A stretch of DNA of 64,000 nt from Salipiger sp. H15 (GCF_040409955.1 NZ_CP123390.1:1-64000); one strand, 5' to 3'. Numbered from the stretch's first letter, positions 37,669-48,154 are shown. A program made the numbers and translations. The notes: a model not told the origin generated them from the sequence alone.

Positions 37669-37817
37669 TCACGGCCGGATTCCAATTTTCGGGCGAACGA
37701 ACTACTAGCTTGTCCCACAGGTCAGGCCTGATGCCCCCTGATGCTCGCGGATTCGCATAAGCGCCATTGAGTTGAGGAGGGTCGACTACCTCCCAGATGT
37801 GCTTTCTTAGTGACCTT

Positions 37818-37847
37818 GAAAAGGTAATGTATTTGCATTACCTTTTC
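37818..37847. promoter_or_regulatory. Perfect 12-bp inverted repeat: probable prlF operator
   Basis: GAAAAGGTAATG and CATTACCTTTTC flank the 6-base spacer TATTTG, 28 bp upstream of prlF. PrlF-YhaV complexes are known to repress their own promoter, so this palindrome is the obvious candidate operator. No equivalent lies upstream of the second yhaV copy. Confidence 0.65.
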
Positions 37848-37874
37848 ATGTAACCCATCTCTAGGAACATCGGC

Positions 37875-38204
37875 ATGAGCGACGTGCGAGTCCCCCGCTT
37901 CGAAGCGACCCTGACAGACAAGTATCAGAACACCGTCCCTGCCGCAGTGCGAAAGGCCCTGCATCTCGGCAAGCGAGACAAGATCGCCTACGTCATCCGG
38001 GGCGGTCAGGTGATCCTGGAAAAGGCAGAGCCTCAATACGACCAGGTCGACCCGGCTGTGCAGGCCTTTCTTGGCTTCCTCGAGCGCGAGATGGTCAACA
38101 ACCCACAGCGCCTGCAGCCCTTCGGCGGTGAAACAAGCCGCCGCGCCGCGGAATTGACCGAAGGCATGGACGTCGATCTGGACGCGCCACTCAACGACGA
38201 ATGA
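37875..38204 (+). CDS. prlF: PrlF/SohA-family antitoxin
   Basis: A 109-aa antitoxin with an N-terminal AbrB/SpoVT swapped-hairpin DNA-binding fold (FEATLTDKYQNTVPAAVRKALHLGKRDKIAYVI) and a C-terminal toxin-binding part. It neutralises the YhaV ribonuclease encoded next to it; the two genes overlap by ATGA. It is the only prlF in the window although yhaV occurs twice. Confidence 0.92.
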   Translation: MSDVRVPRFEATLTDKYQNTVPAAVRKALHLGKRDKIAYVIRGGQVILEKAEPQYDQVDPAVQAFLGFLEREMVNNPQRLQPFGGETSRRAAELTEGMDVDLDAPLNDE

Positions 38205-38680
38205 CCGAAGGCCAAGTTCCCGGCGCGCTGGTCGTCAATGGCTGGACACTGCTGCAGGATCCAGCCTTTGCGGAAGGCTATGAGGGTCTCGTCGCGACCG
38301 TCGAGGGACTCCGCGAGAAACATCCCGATACCTATCAGGAAAAGGCCACCACGAAAATGCTGGCGGCTATCGAGAAGCTGACCAAGGAGGTCATTCCGGC
38401 GGATCCAACTTCCTCTATGTTTGATCTGGGCAACACCATCGGTCCGGAGCATCGCGCCTGGAAGCGGGCGAAGTTCTTGCAGCAGTTTCGCCTCTTTTTC
38501 CGCTACGACACGAAGTCCAAGATCATCATCTATGGCTGGATGAATGACGAGAAAACCAAAAGGGCCTACGGCAGCAAGACCGACGCCTACAAGGTCTTCC
38601 GGAAGCGCCTTGCGTCGGAAGATCCCCCGACCGACTGGGATGACCTGATCGAGCGGGCCGCGCCGGTCGATCAGCAATGA
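38201..38680 (+). CDS. yhaV: YhaV-family toxin (copy 1)
   Basis: A 159-aa YhaV ribonuclease toxin. Family segments are NGWTLLQDPAFAEGYEGLV, GPEHRAWKRAKFLQQFRLFFRYD, KIIIYGWMNDEKTKRAYGSKTDAY and a C-terminal FRKRLASEDPPTDWDDL. YhaV cleaves RNA on or off the ribosome and is held by PrlF. The start overlaps the prlF stop. From about residue 13 to the end it is nearly identical to copy 2 at 43.4 kb. Confidence 0.93.
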   Translation: MTEGQVPGALVVNGWTLLQDPAFAEGYEGLVATVEGLREKHPDTYQEKATTKMLAAIEKLTKEVIPADPTSSMFDLGNTIGPEHRAWKRAKFLQQFRLFFRYDTKSKIIIYGWMNDEKTKRAYGSKTDAYKVFRKRLASEDPPTDWDDLIERAAPVDQQ

Positions 38681-38717
38681 AGCCCGGTGTCCGAGATAGG
38701 TCAAGAAAGAGGACCGC

Positions 38718-38855
38718 ATGGCATCCTCAATCGACCGTCCTCCCGAAGCTATGGCAGCAATGCAGGGGGCGAGAAAAACGGCTCATCATCTCGAGCGCCA
38801 TGCACTCGCGGTAGTGTACTGGCTCGACGCGGAGTTCCCGAGTCTTGTCGTGTGA
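38718..38855 (+). CDS. Small ORF downstream of yhaV (copy 1, 45 aa)
   Basis: The 45-aa frame begins MASSIDRPPEAMAAMQGARK, contains HHLERHALAVVYWLDAEF and stops just before the hairpin array. A GAAAGAGGA ribosome-binding site precedes the ATG. The same ORF, identical as far as I compared, is at 43917-44054. It could be a real small gene carried with yhaV or the 5' end of a longer gene cut by the array. Confidence 0.45.
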   Translation: MASSIDRPPEAMAAMQGARKTAHHLERHALAVVYWLDAEFPSLVV

Positions 38856-38901
38856 CATCCCAAAGAGTTCTCTAATTGCCTTGGTCAAGTGCTGCGGCAC
38901 G

Positions 38902-40240
38902 CCGTCCGATCCCATCTCCCCCTCAGGGCCCTGGCCCAGTTGTCCGCCGCGTAGGCGGCTGAGAAAGCACCTCCGGCGGGACATGCCGCCGGTGGTGGTG
39001 ATGTCCGCCGCACCGGCGGAGTGAAGAGCGGGTTTCCGTCCAACGCGGCTCGAACCCATCTTCTGATCATACCCCGTGAGGGTTTACCGAGAGCCGCCTG
39101 CCAGGCGGTCGCGGAGATGGGTTTTGGCGGCACCCCGTCCGATCCCATCTCCCTCTCAGGGCTCTTGGCCCAGTTGTCCGCCGCGTAGGCGGCTGAGAAA
39201 GCACCTCCGGCGGTGACATGCCGCCGGTGGTGATGTCCGCCGCACCGGCGGAGTGAAGAGCGGGTTTCTGTCCCACGCGGCTCGAACCCATCTTCTGATC
39301 ATACCCCGTGAGGGTTTACCGAGAGCCGCCGGTCAGGCGGTCACGGAGATGGGTTTTGGCGGCACGCCGTCCGATCCCATCTCCCTCTCAGGGCTCTTGG
39401 CCCAGTTGGCGGCCGCGTAGGCGGCTGAGAAAGCACCTCCGGCGGTGACATGCCGCCGGTGGTGGTGATGTCCGCCGCACCGGCGGAGTGAAGAGCGGGT
39501 TTCTGTCCCACGCGGCTCGAACCCATCTTCTGATCATACCCCGTGAGGGTTTACCGAGAGCCGCCTGCCAGGCGGTCGCGGAGATGGGTTTTGGCGGCAC
39601 CCCGTCCGATCCCATCTCCCTCTCAGGGCTCTTGGCCCAGTTGTCCGCCGCGTAGGCGGCTGAGAAAGCACCACCGGCGGTGACATGCCGCCGGTGGTGA
39701 TGTCCGCCGCACCGGCGGAGTGAAGAGCGGGTTTCCGTCCCACGCGGCTCGAACCCATCTTCTGATCATACCCCGTGAGGGTTTACCGAGAGCCGCCGGC
39801 TAGGCGGTCACGGAGATGGGTTTTGGCGGCACGCCGTCCGATCCCATCTCCCTCTCAGGGCCCTGGCCCAGTTGTCCGCCGCGTAGGCGGCTGAGAAAGC
39901 ACCTCCGACGGGACATGCCGCCGGTGGTGATGTCCGCCGCACTGGCGGAGTGAAGAGCGGGTTTCTGTCCCACGCGGCTCGAACCCATCTTCTGATCATA
40001 CCCCGTGAGGGTTTACCGAGAGCCGCCGGCCAGGCGGTCACGGAGATGGGTTTTGGCGGCACGCCGTCCGATCCCATCTCCCTCTCAGGGCTCTTGGCCC
40101 AGTTGTCCGCCGCGTAGGCGGCTGAGAAAGCACCTCCGGCGGTGACATGCCGCCGGTGGTGATGTCCGCCGCACCGGCGGAGTGAAGAGCGGGTTTCTGT
40201 CCCACGCGGCTCGAACCCATCTTCTGATCATTCCCCATGA
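38902..40240. repeat. Tandem array 1 of a ~232-bp hairpin-rich repeat (six units)
   Basis: Six near-identical units begin with CCGTCCGATCCCATCTCC at 38902, 39135, 39367, 39602, 39834 and 40064 (periods 230-235 bp). Each unit holds four hairpins; in the unit at 39602 they include a 12-bp stem at 39669-39680/39688-39699 and a 7-bp stem at 39703-39709/39713-39719. Minus-strand frames run through the units, but most periods are not multiples of three (only 39602 to 39834 and others at 230-235 vary), so the frame shifts from unit to unit, and a repeat protein is unlikely. The array directly follows yhaV and the 45-aa ORF. Confidence 0.9.
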
Positions 40241-40506
40241 GGGGTTAGGACAGGCCCGAGCACCCGGCCGCCTAGTGATCGTACCCCGTGATTTACGTAC
40301 CGCCGTGAGTCACGGAGATTTTTGGCGGCGCCGTCCGATCCCATCTCCTCCCAGCCGGCCCGCCGCGTAGGCGGTTGAAAGCGGCGGTCACGCCGGTGGT
40401 GAGATGGGTTTCCGTCCCACGGGGCCCATCTTCTGCCGTCCGATCCCATCTCCCTCCCAGGGCTCTTGGCCCAGTTGTCCGCCGCGTAGGCGGTGAGAAA
40501 GCACCA
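40241..40506. repeat. Degenerate end of array 1
   Basis: Shortened and mutated repeat pieces continue here, with unit starts at 40331 and 40437 and broken hairpins between. The last piece ends in GCGGTGAGAAAGCACC and is interrupted by the IS3-family element that starts at about 40507. Confidence 0.75.
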
Positions 40507-40554
40507 AAGTCCGCGGTTTGAGGTTAGCCTGTTCTCCACACGAGGAGACAGACG

Positions 40555-40821
40555 ATGCGGAAAAGCCGTTTCAGCGAAGAGCAGATCATTGGCATCCTGA
40601 AGGAGCACCAAGCCGGCATGGGAGCCAAGGAGCTGTGCCGGAAGCACGGCGTCAGCGATGGCACATTTTACAAGTGGCGCTCGAAGTATGGGGGCATGGA
40701 AGTGTCGGAGGCCAGACGGCTGAAGGCGCTTGAGGCCGAGAACGCGAAGCTGAAGAAGATGCTGGCGGAGCAGATGCTCGATGTCGCCACGCTCAAGGAG
40801 ATGCTGGGAAAAAACTTCTGA
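40555..40821 (+). CDS. IS3-family transposase OrfA
   Basis: An 88-aa OrfA with the IS407-type HTH ([20 protein letters not shown] ... [21 protein letters not shown]) and a leucine-zipper-like C-terminus. It ends in a slippery GGGAAAAAAC at ~40808-40817. A -1 ribosomal shift there would join it to OrfB, giving the active OrfAB transposase. Confidence 0.92.
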   Translation: MRKSRFSEEQIIGILKEHQAGMGAKELCRKHGVSDGTFYKWRSKYGGMEVSEARRLKALEAENAKLKKMLAEQMLDVATLKEMLGKNF

Positions 40822-40844
40822 AGCCCGGTGCAAGGCGGCGAGCT

Positions 40845-41663
40845 GTGGACTGGGCCATGAAAGAGAAGAACTACAACCAGCGGCGGGCTTGTGCATTGGC
40901 CGGGATCGACCCGCGTGTCTATCGGCGTGGATCAACCAGGCCTGCAGACATCAAGTTGCGAGAGAGGTTGAAGGAGCTGTCCGGCGAACGGCGGCGCTTC
41001 GGCTATCGGCGACTGCACCTCCTGCTGGGCCGAGAAGGCTGGCAGGTGAACTGGAAGAAGCTCTATCGGATCTACCGTGAAGAAGGCCTGACAGTGCGCA
41101 AGCGCGGCGGTCGCAAGCGCGCGATCGGAACGAGGGCGCCGATGGCGATCCCGCAGGGGCCGAACCAGCGATGGTCCCTGGACTTCGTCTCGGACAGCCT
41201 GTCGGATGGGCGCCGGTTCCGTGTGCTGTGCGTCATCGACGACTACAGCCGGGAATGCCTGGCAACGGTCGTGGACACCTCGCTGTCTGGGCTGCGCGTT
41301 GGCCGTGAGCTCGACAGCATCGCTCGGGTGCGCGGCTATCCATGCATGGTGGTCAGCGACAACGGCACGGAGCTGACCTCTAATGCCATTCTGAGTTGGC
41401 AGGAAGACCGGAAGGTCGAGTGGCACTACATCGCGCCTGGGAAGCCCATGCAGAACGGCTTCGTCGAGAGCTTCAACGGCCGCCTGCGAGACGAGTGCCT
41501 CAACGAGCACCTGTTCGCAAACCTGCGCCACGCCCGGGAGCTGATCTCGGCCTGGCGCGACGACTACAATCACCACCGCCCCCACACGAGCCTCGACGGG
41601 CTCACCCCGTGGGAGTATCACCAACGGTCAGTAAAGGACCAAACCCTGAACAGAGCGAACTAA
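40845..41663 (+). CDS. IS3-family transposase OrfB (DDE integrase domain)
   Basis: A 272-aa OrfB counted from GTG at 40845; the frame opens further upstream at the frameshift site. The HTH_21 segment ([19 protein letters not shown]) is followed by an rve/DDE domain with [10 protein letters not shown] (first Asp), [10 protein letters not shown] (second Asp) and [19 protein letters not shown] (Glu). It appears intact, so the element may still be mobile. Confidence 0.92.
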   Translation: MDWAMKEKNYNQRRACALAGIDPRVYRRGSTRPADIKLRERLKELSGERRRFGYRRLHLLLGREGWQVNWKKLYRIYREEGLTVRKRGGRKRAIGTRAPMAIPQGPNQRWSLDFVSDSLSDGRRFRVLCVIDDYSRECLATVVDTSLSGLRVGRELDSIARVRGYPCMVVSDNGTELTSNAILSWQEDRKVEWHYIAPGKPMQNGFVESFNGRLRDECLNEHLFANLRHARELISAWRDDYNHHRPHTSLDGLTPWEYHQRSVKDQTLNRAN

Positions 41664-41715
41664 TAACCGCGGACTCCACGGGGAGCAGGTCACCCGAGCC
41701 CCCTGCCCGGCTCCA

Positions 41716-41812
41716 GGCTGCCAGCCAGCGCGTGGTTCAAGGCGGCGGCGACGTCCGAAAGCCGCGCTCCACTCCAGCGCAATTGCGTACCTAAAGTGTT
41801 CGGGCCCGGAAG
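41716..41812 (-). pseudogene. 3'-end remnant of the 46.8-kb hypothetical gene
   Basis: About 95 bp matches, with several substitutions, the 3' end of the gene at 46762-47163 (GGCTGCCAGC..CGTGGTTCAAGGCGG onward). It stands directly to the right of the IS3 element and breaks off at the decayed IS21. It shows that a second copy of that gene once lay here. Confidence 0.65.
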
Positions 41813-41867
41813 ACTGTAGAGCGTCAACTTTCTTGGCCGGTTTTGACCGCTGCGTTTTTCGTTGATG

Positions 41868-43160
<1,293 letters not shown>

Positions 43161-43396
43161 GGTGCCGGTCAAGATGGTTGTCGCCCACCTGAAGACCCCA
43201 CTCCGTCTGTCCGCGCTCATCGCCGTACACGCGATCGCCCTAGCATTTCTTTGTCCCCACGACCGCTGCGTTGCTCCTGCGCAAAATTAATCAAGAAAAC
43301 TAACGGCTCTGCTTTTGGCGGATTCCGAAGAAACCAATTTCCTCGGTGTGAGGGGCAATACCGCAGCTCACTGACCATCCAAAAGGGAACTTGCAC

Positions 43397-43879
43397 ATGA
43401 CCAACTCCGTCACTTGGGGCAAAAATGAAGAGGTCAATGGCTGGACACTGCTGCAGGATCCAGCCTTTGCGGAAGGCTACGAGGGTCTCGTCGCGACCGT
43501 CGATGGACTCCGCGAAAAACATCCCGATACCTATCAGGAAAAGGCCACCACGAAAATGCTGGCGGCTATCGAGAAGCTGACCAAGGAGGTCATTCCGGCG
43601 GATCCAACTTCCTCTATGTTTGACCTGGGCAACACCATCGGGCCGGAACATCGCGCCTGGAAGCGGGTGAAGTTCCTGCAGCAGTTCCGCCTCTTCTTCC
43701 GCTACGACACGAAGTCCAAGATCATCATTTATGGCTGGATGAATGACGAGAAAACCAAAAGGGCCTACGGCAGCAAGACCGACGCCTACAAGGTCTTCCG
43801 GAAGCGCCTTGCGTCGGAAGATCCCCCGACCGACTGGGATGACCTGATCGAGCGGGCCGCGCCGGTCGATCAGCAATGA
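43397..43879 (+). CDS. yhaV: YhaV-family toxin (copy 2, no adjacent antitoxin)
   Basis: A 160-aa YhaV. From GWTLLQDPAFAEG onward it matches copy 1 with only a few changes (for example VDG for VEG, KRV for KRA). The first ~13 residues (MTNSVTWGKNEEV) differ. There is no prlF upstream; instead the decayed IS21 lies there. AAGGGA precedes the ATG. A free YhaV should be toxic, so it must be silent, weakly expressed, or neutralised by the PrlF of copy 1. Confidence 0.88.
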   Translation: MTNSVTWGKNEEVNGWTLLQDPAFAEGYEGLVATVDGLREKHPDTYQEKATTKMLAAIEKLTKEVIPADPTSSMFDLGNTIGPEHRAWKRVKFLQQFRLFFRYDTKSKIIIYGWMNDEKTKRAYGSKTDAYKVFRKRLASEDPPTDWDDLIERAAPVDQQ

Positions 43880-43916
43880 AGCCCGGTGTCCGAGATAGGT
43901 CAAGAAAGAGGACCGC

Positions 43917-44054
43917 ATGGCATCCTCAATCGACCGTCCTCCCGAAGCTATGGCAGCAATGCAGGGGGCGAGAAAAACGGCTCATCATCTCGAGCGCCAT
44001 GCACTCGCGGTAGTGTACTGGCTCGACGCGGAGTTCCCGAGTCTTGTCGTGTGA
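43917..44054 (+). CDS. Small ORF downstream of yhaV (copy 2, 45 aa)
   Basis: The same 45-aa frame and ribosome-binding site as at 38718-38855, offset by exactly 5,199 bp. Its retention without an observed change in both copies is expected from recent duplication and is not by itself evidence of function. Confidence 0.45.
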   Translation: MASSIDRPPEAMAAMQGARKTAHHLERHALAVVYWLDAEFPSLVV

Positions 44055-44100
44055 CATCCCAAAGAGTTCTCTAATTGCCTTGGTCAAGTGCTGCGGCACG

Positions 44101-45210
44101 CCGTCCGATCCCATCTCCCCCTCAGGGCCCTGGCCCAGTTGTCCGCCGCGTAGGCGGCTGAGAAAGCACCTCCGGCGGGACATGCCGCCGGTGGTGGTGA
44201 TGTCCGCCGCACCGGCGGAGTGAAGAGCGGGTTTCCGTCCAACGCGGCTCGAACCCATCTTCTGATCATACCCCGTGAGGGTTTACCGAGAGCCGCCTGC
44301 CAGGCGGTCGCGGAGATGGGTTTTGGCGGCACCCCGTCCGATCCCATCTCCCTCTCAGGGCTCTTGGCCCAGTTGTCCGCCGCGTAGGCGGCTGAGAAAG
44401 CACCTCCGGCGGTGACATGCCGCCGGTGGTGATGTCCGCCGCACCGGCGGAGTGAAGAGCGGGTTTCCGTCCAACGCGGCTCGAACCCATCTTCTGATCA
44501 TACCCCGTGAGGGTTTACCGAGAGCCGCCGGCCAGGCGGTCACGGAGATGGGTTTTGGCGGCACGCCGTCCGATCCCAGCTCCCTCTCAGGGCCCTGGCC
44601 CAGTTGTCCGCCGCGTAGGCGGCTGAGAAAGCACCACCGGCGGTGACATGCCGCCGGTGGTGATGTCCGCCGCACCGGCGGAGTGAAGAGCGGGTTTCTG
44701 TCCCACGCGGCTCGAACCCATCTTCTGATCATACCCCGTGAGGGTTTACCGAGAGCCGCCGGCCAGGCGGTCACGGAGATGGGTTTTGGCGGCACCCCGT
44801 CCGATCCCATCTCCCTCTCAGGGCTCTTGGCCCAGTTGTCCGCCGCGTAGGCGGCTGAGAAAGCACCTCCGGCGGTGACATGCCGCCGGTTGTGATGTCC
44901 GCCGCACTGGCGGAGTGAAGGGCGGGTTTCTGTCCCAAGCGGCTCGAACCCATCTTCTGATCATACCCCGTGAGGGTTTACCGAGAGCCGCCTGCCAGGC
45001 GGTCGCGGAGATGGGTTTTGGCGGCACCCCGTCCGATCCCATCTCCCTCTCAGGGCTCTTGGCCCAGTTGTCCGCCGCGTAGGCGGCTGAGAAAGCACCT
45101 CCGGCGGTGACATGCCGCCGGTGGTGATGTCCGCCGCACCGGCGGAGTGAAGAGCGGGTTTCTGTCCCACGCGGCTCGAACCCATCTTCTGATCATTCCC
45201 CATGAGAGGT
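44101..45210. repeat. Tandem array 2 of the ~232-bp hairpin-rich repeat (five units)
   Basis: Units start at 44101, 44334, 44566, 44797 and 45029 (periods 231-233 bp). The first units align with those of array 1 at a constant offset of 5,199 bp. Both arrays end with CTGATCATTCCCCATGAG followed by GGTTAGGACAGGC, a shared right boundary. After it the flanks differ. Confidence 0.9.
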
Positions 45211-45231
45211 TAGGACAGGCTCGGGCTACCG

Positions 45232-45440
45232 CGCCCTCGGTTATACGGCCCACGTCAGGACGTCTCTGCAGCCGGAGGGCGCGTGCTTGGAATACGCGCG
45301 TTCTCCGGACGGCGGTGATGTGCCGCGACGACCCCGGCGCCCAAGGCACTGCTGATCTGGACCACCACGAGCTCGCGTGTTCCGGCTGAACGGGCTCGTT
45401 GCGAGCTCGACTGTCATCGACACCCAGCGCTGCAACTTGG
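45232..45440. repeat. Dispersed repeat, copy A
   Basis: A ~200-bp stretch beginning CGCCCTCGGTTATACGGCCC that matches 48688-48870, with a ~30-base insertion here. No protein is shared in a sensible frame. It follows array 2 directly. Confidence 0.6.
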
Positions 45441-45785
45441 CAGCAGCCTCGCCTTTGCACCTCTCCGTTTCAAAAACTGTGAAAGCCGATGACAGCTTGC
45501 TAAGGGCTGAATCTGCGAGAGCGGCTTGCCAAGGGTTGTCTCGCAGAATTCGGCTTCGGCATCAGGCCCCGACTTCAGGACTTCCTCGACGACGAACATG
45601 TCGCGAAGAATTTGCTTGTCTCGTTCGGTGATCTTCACATCGTCATAATATTGCTGACCATTAAACCGCACGACCGCTTCTTTGGAATTGGCGATCTTCG
45701 TCATCAACTCGCGGACCTTGGGGTTTGCATATATGTCAGCCCACTTCCATATTTCGGTGTCGTGATCACGCTTCCAGTCTGCGGA
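45441..45785 (-). pseudogene. Internal fragment of an unknown gene cut by IS110
   Basis: On the minus strand the frame reads DWKRDHDTEIWKWADIYANP, KVRELMTKIANSKEAVVRFN, ITERDKQILRDMFVVEEVLK and PDAEAEFCETTLGKPLSQIQ before it degenerates. It is open across the ATG at 45707 to the border with the IS110 transposase near 45785, so the real start is lost. I do not recognise the family; the composition is that of a real soluble protein. Confidence 0.5.
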
Positions 45786-46326
45786 GCCCAGTCTCGGCTA
45801 TCAAAGGTTCTAAGTCAGCTGTTCCCTCGTCAACTACCCGCTGGATCCCTGCGAGATTTGACAGACCCTGAGCTGCGATGAGGCCATGCTCTGCCAAATG
45901 GGCCCGTAGCGCATTGATGGTCTGTTTCCTCTGGCGGACAAACAGATCGCGGGTTCGAAAGACCATGGCGCGTGCTTGCTGTCGGGATGACTTCGGCTCG
46001 ACGAACCTCATGGTCGGCCGGCTGGCTGCTTCAGCTATGGCCTCCGCGTCAGCCGCATCGTTCTTTTGACGCTTGACGAATGGCTTGACGTAGGCAGGCG
46101 GCACCAATCTGACGGTATGTCCCAGAGCACCGATCTCACGTGCCCAGTAGTGGGCCGTGGCGCAGGCCTCCATAGCAACCACGCAGGGCGGCAAATCTGC
46201 GAAAAATGCCAACACCTGACCCCGTGACAGCTTCTTGCGAATAGCAACGCCGCCATCGGCCGTCGCACCATGAACCTGGAAAACCCGCTTTGCCAAATCC
46301 AGCCCAACAATGGTAATTTCTGTCAT
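45766..46326 (-). pseudogene. IS110-family transposase, C-terminally truncated
   Basis: A 186-aa piece of an IS110/IS1111 transposase: DEDD start TIVGLDLAKRVFQVHG, VAMEACATAHYWAREIGALGH, KRQKNDAADAEAIAEAASRP and RQKQTINALRAHLAEHGLI. The family is ~340 aa, so the C-terminal transposase_20 half with the catalytic Ser is missing. It ends at the unknown gene fragment. Confidence 0.88.
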
Positions 46327-46431
46327 GGATACTTCCTCCCTCTTGTGATGTGACCCACATCACCTTGGCACATTGCGATGCCGTCGGGGGGGTATCCACC
46401 CCATCAGTTCTGGGCGGAAATCAACACCCTG

Positions 46432-46651
46432 TCGTCTGGCGGAGTGGCAGGCCGAGGAGGACCTTGAGGGCGAGGCAGACCTGGATCGCAGCATCGCTAT
46501 AGGACTGCTGGCGGCCGCGCCGCCCGGACGGCATCGCCTCCCGCTGCATCGAGGGATCGAACCAGACGGACAGCGAACCGCGCTGCGTCACAGCCTGATT
46601 GTAACTGTGTCAGTTGGTGGTCTTGTAGGTCGTCTGCGGAGGTCTGCTCAT
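46432..46651 (-). pseudogene. IS5-family transposase N-terminal fragment with an internal stop
   Basis: The minus strand reads MSRPPQTTYKTTN, then a TGA where Trp is expected, then HSYNQAVTQRGSLSVWFDPS and SYSDAAIQVCLALKVLLGLP. This is the start of an IS5-type DDE transposase, cut at 46432 by the upstream end of the IS110 element. It is clearly dead. Confidence 0.8.
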
Positions 46652-46727
46652 GCTGCCCGGCTAGCATGCTGGATTCACGAGATGACTCCCCCTGAATTTG
46701 CGCAACAGCGCCCTTGCCGGACACAAT

Positions 46728-46755
46728 GGGGTCCCAGACCGATGCCCGGGACCCC
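46728..46755 (-). terminator. Possible terminator hairpin for the 133-aa gene
   Basis: GGGGTCCC (46728-46735) and GGGACCCC (46748-46755) form an 8-bp stem just past the stop of the gene at 46762-47163. No U-run follows. Confidence 0.35.
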
Positions 46756-46761
46756 TGCCCA

Positions 46762-47163
46762 TTAGGCTGCCAGCGCGTGGTTCAAGGCGGCGACGACGTC
46801 CGAGAGCCGCGCTGCGCTCCAGCGCAGGTGGGCATCGAAAGTGCTCGGGCCCGGCAGGCCCCACGCCGTCTGGAGTGCGCAGCGTCCGGGAATGGCACGC
46901 AGGGCCTCGAGCAGAACCTCAAGGCAGGTCCTGGCATGGTCGAGCAACTCCCGGAGGTCCTCGGTAGAGGATTCCGGGCCGAGATGAAGCTGGTCCAGCG
47001 CCTCGAGCGCGCTGACAGTCTCCCAGCGGCCGGCTTGAGCAAATACGCGGCCCAGCGTCTCCCGCTCTGTGTCGAGCCAGGCGCCGAGACGCTCCAGCCC
47101 GATGTCGAGAATGGACACGCCCGCAACGGGCTCGGCGACGTGGGTGAAAATGATCGAGTTCAT
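46762..47163 (-). CDS. Hypothetical helical protein (133 aa)
   Basis: A 133-aa protein of unknown family, predicted mostly helical (LGRVFAQAGRWETVSALEALDQL, LRELLDHARTCLEVLLEALRAIP). No membrane helix or signal peptide is seen. The ATG is preceded by GGAGG. A remnant of its 3' end survives at 41716-41812, so it has been duplicated with the local rearrangements. Confidence 0.65.
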   Translation of the reverse strand: MNSIIFTHVAEPVAGVSILDIGLERLGAWLDTERETLGRVFAQAGRWETVSALEALDQLHLGPESSTEDLRELLDHARTCLEVLLEALRAIPGRCALQTAWGLPGPSTFDAHLRWSAARLSDVVAALNHALAA

Positions 47164-47459
47164 GATGAACCTCCATCGAAGAGTCCGGGGCAGTTCCGCC
47201 CGATGGCCGCGTCGGTTGGGACGGCGATATCGCCGCCGCGGCCGTCAAATTAGGAAGGTCTCTGGTGGTGTATGGAGCCTTGTCTTGCTGCGTCGGAATG
47301 AATATTGGCCGACGTTCCAGACAGCGAAGAAGAAAACTGAAAAAACGGGTCAGCATTCGCCACTGCGGACGCCACGACCTGCTCCGCCAGCGCTTCGCTT
47401 CCCGAGCGGCGGGCGCAATATCCCTCGCCGCAGATGCCGCAGGAAGATACACTCGACCA
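47164..47459. other. Intergenic region, no gene recognised
   Basis: About 300 bp between divergent small genes; it presumably carries promoters for both. No clear operator was seen. Confidence 0.3.
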
Positions 47460-47630
47460 ATGACGCAGACGGCCGCCCTCCTGATCGTTGCCACTCTGTC
47501 CGCATCCGCCTTGGGGTGCGCAATTGTCGTGGCCATGCTGCTGATCAAGAGGCGTAGAGATGATGCTGTTTGGCACCGTGCGTTCAAAAGATCTCGGGGC
47601 ACCGTCCCGGACGATATTGATCTGGAATAG
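47460..47630 (+). CDS. Small membrane protein (56 aa)
   Basis: A 56-aa frame with one membrane helix (LLIVATLSASALGCAIVVAMLLI) followed by a positively charged stop-transfer KRRRDD and a soluble tail. The ribosome-binding site is weak. It may be a real small inner-membrane protein; the longer frame to 47265 has an implausible Arg-rich start. Confidence 0.4.
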   Translation: MTQTAALLIVATLSASALGCAIVVAMLLIKRRRDDAVWHRAFKRSRGTVPDDIDLE

Positions 47631-48001
47631 CGCCTGACCTGCCGCTCCCGCGGCCTCTATCGCGCTGCAGGCGACCAGGGCTGACGGAGCACTCGTCCAA
47701 GGCACCGATACCAATGACGATATCGCGATCCAACAGCCCCGCGGCCGCAAGATCATGCGAAATTCTGAGGCTTGCGACATCTTCTTTGCGGCGCCCCCGA
47801 ACTCCGACGACAAGTCGTGTCACCGACAGTCCAATCACGACCAGGCACCGATACTGTCCCTGACGTCTTCTGCACGGCAGAGGCCTCAAGCGCCGAGGCA
47901 CGCTTCAGGCGCGTGCCTCGACCCCGAAGGGTCCAATTCCGACGTGACTTCGTCGGGCGAGGGTATACTCTGACAGAGGCTCACCGGAGGAAGAGAACGC
48001 G
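47631..48001. other. Intergenic region, no gene recognised
   Basis: About 370 bp with overlapping frames on both strands, none supported by motifs and a ribosome-binding site. Confidence 0.3.
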
Positions 48002-48154
48002 ATGCCGCACGCCAAGAACGACCCACCCTGGGTCCCGATCACCGCGACTCTGCGCACAATCGCCCCCAAGGCCGAGCTTCCGGCGCTGGTGCCGTGTGTG
48101 ACAGGACGGCGCAAGCGGCCCACCGAGCCTCGGATCCACGCCGAGGACGACTGA
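48002..48154 (+). CDS. Small hypothetical protein (50 aa)
   Basis: A 50-aa frame, MPHAKNDPPWVPITATLRTI to EPRIHAEDD, with GGAGGAAGAG 8-10 bases upstream. It is basic in the middle and acidic at the end. The good ribosome-binding site is the main support; no family is known to me. Confidence 0.45.
   Translation: MPHAKNDPPWVPITATLRTIAPKAELPALVPCVTGRRKRPTEPRIHAEDD

Larger units (their letters stand above)
40507..41675 (+). mobile_element. Complete IS3-family insertion sequence
   Basis: A ~1.17-kb element with terminal inverted repeats sharing AGTCCGCGGTT at 40508-40518 and, inverted, 41665-41675. A CCA triplet flanks both ends and may be a 3-bp target duplication. It holds orfA and orfB in overlapping -1 frames. 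It landed in the last degenerate repeat unit of array 1; the right flank is not repeat sequence, so a deletion or rearrangement followed. Confidence 0.85.

Noticed and set aside
38902..40240. CRISPR array
   Set aside because: The I-F-like 28-mer recurs only every ~232 bp, the sequence between is itself repeated and not unique, and no cas gene is in the window.
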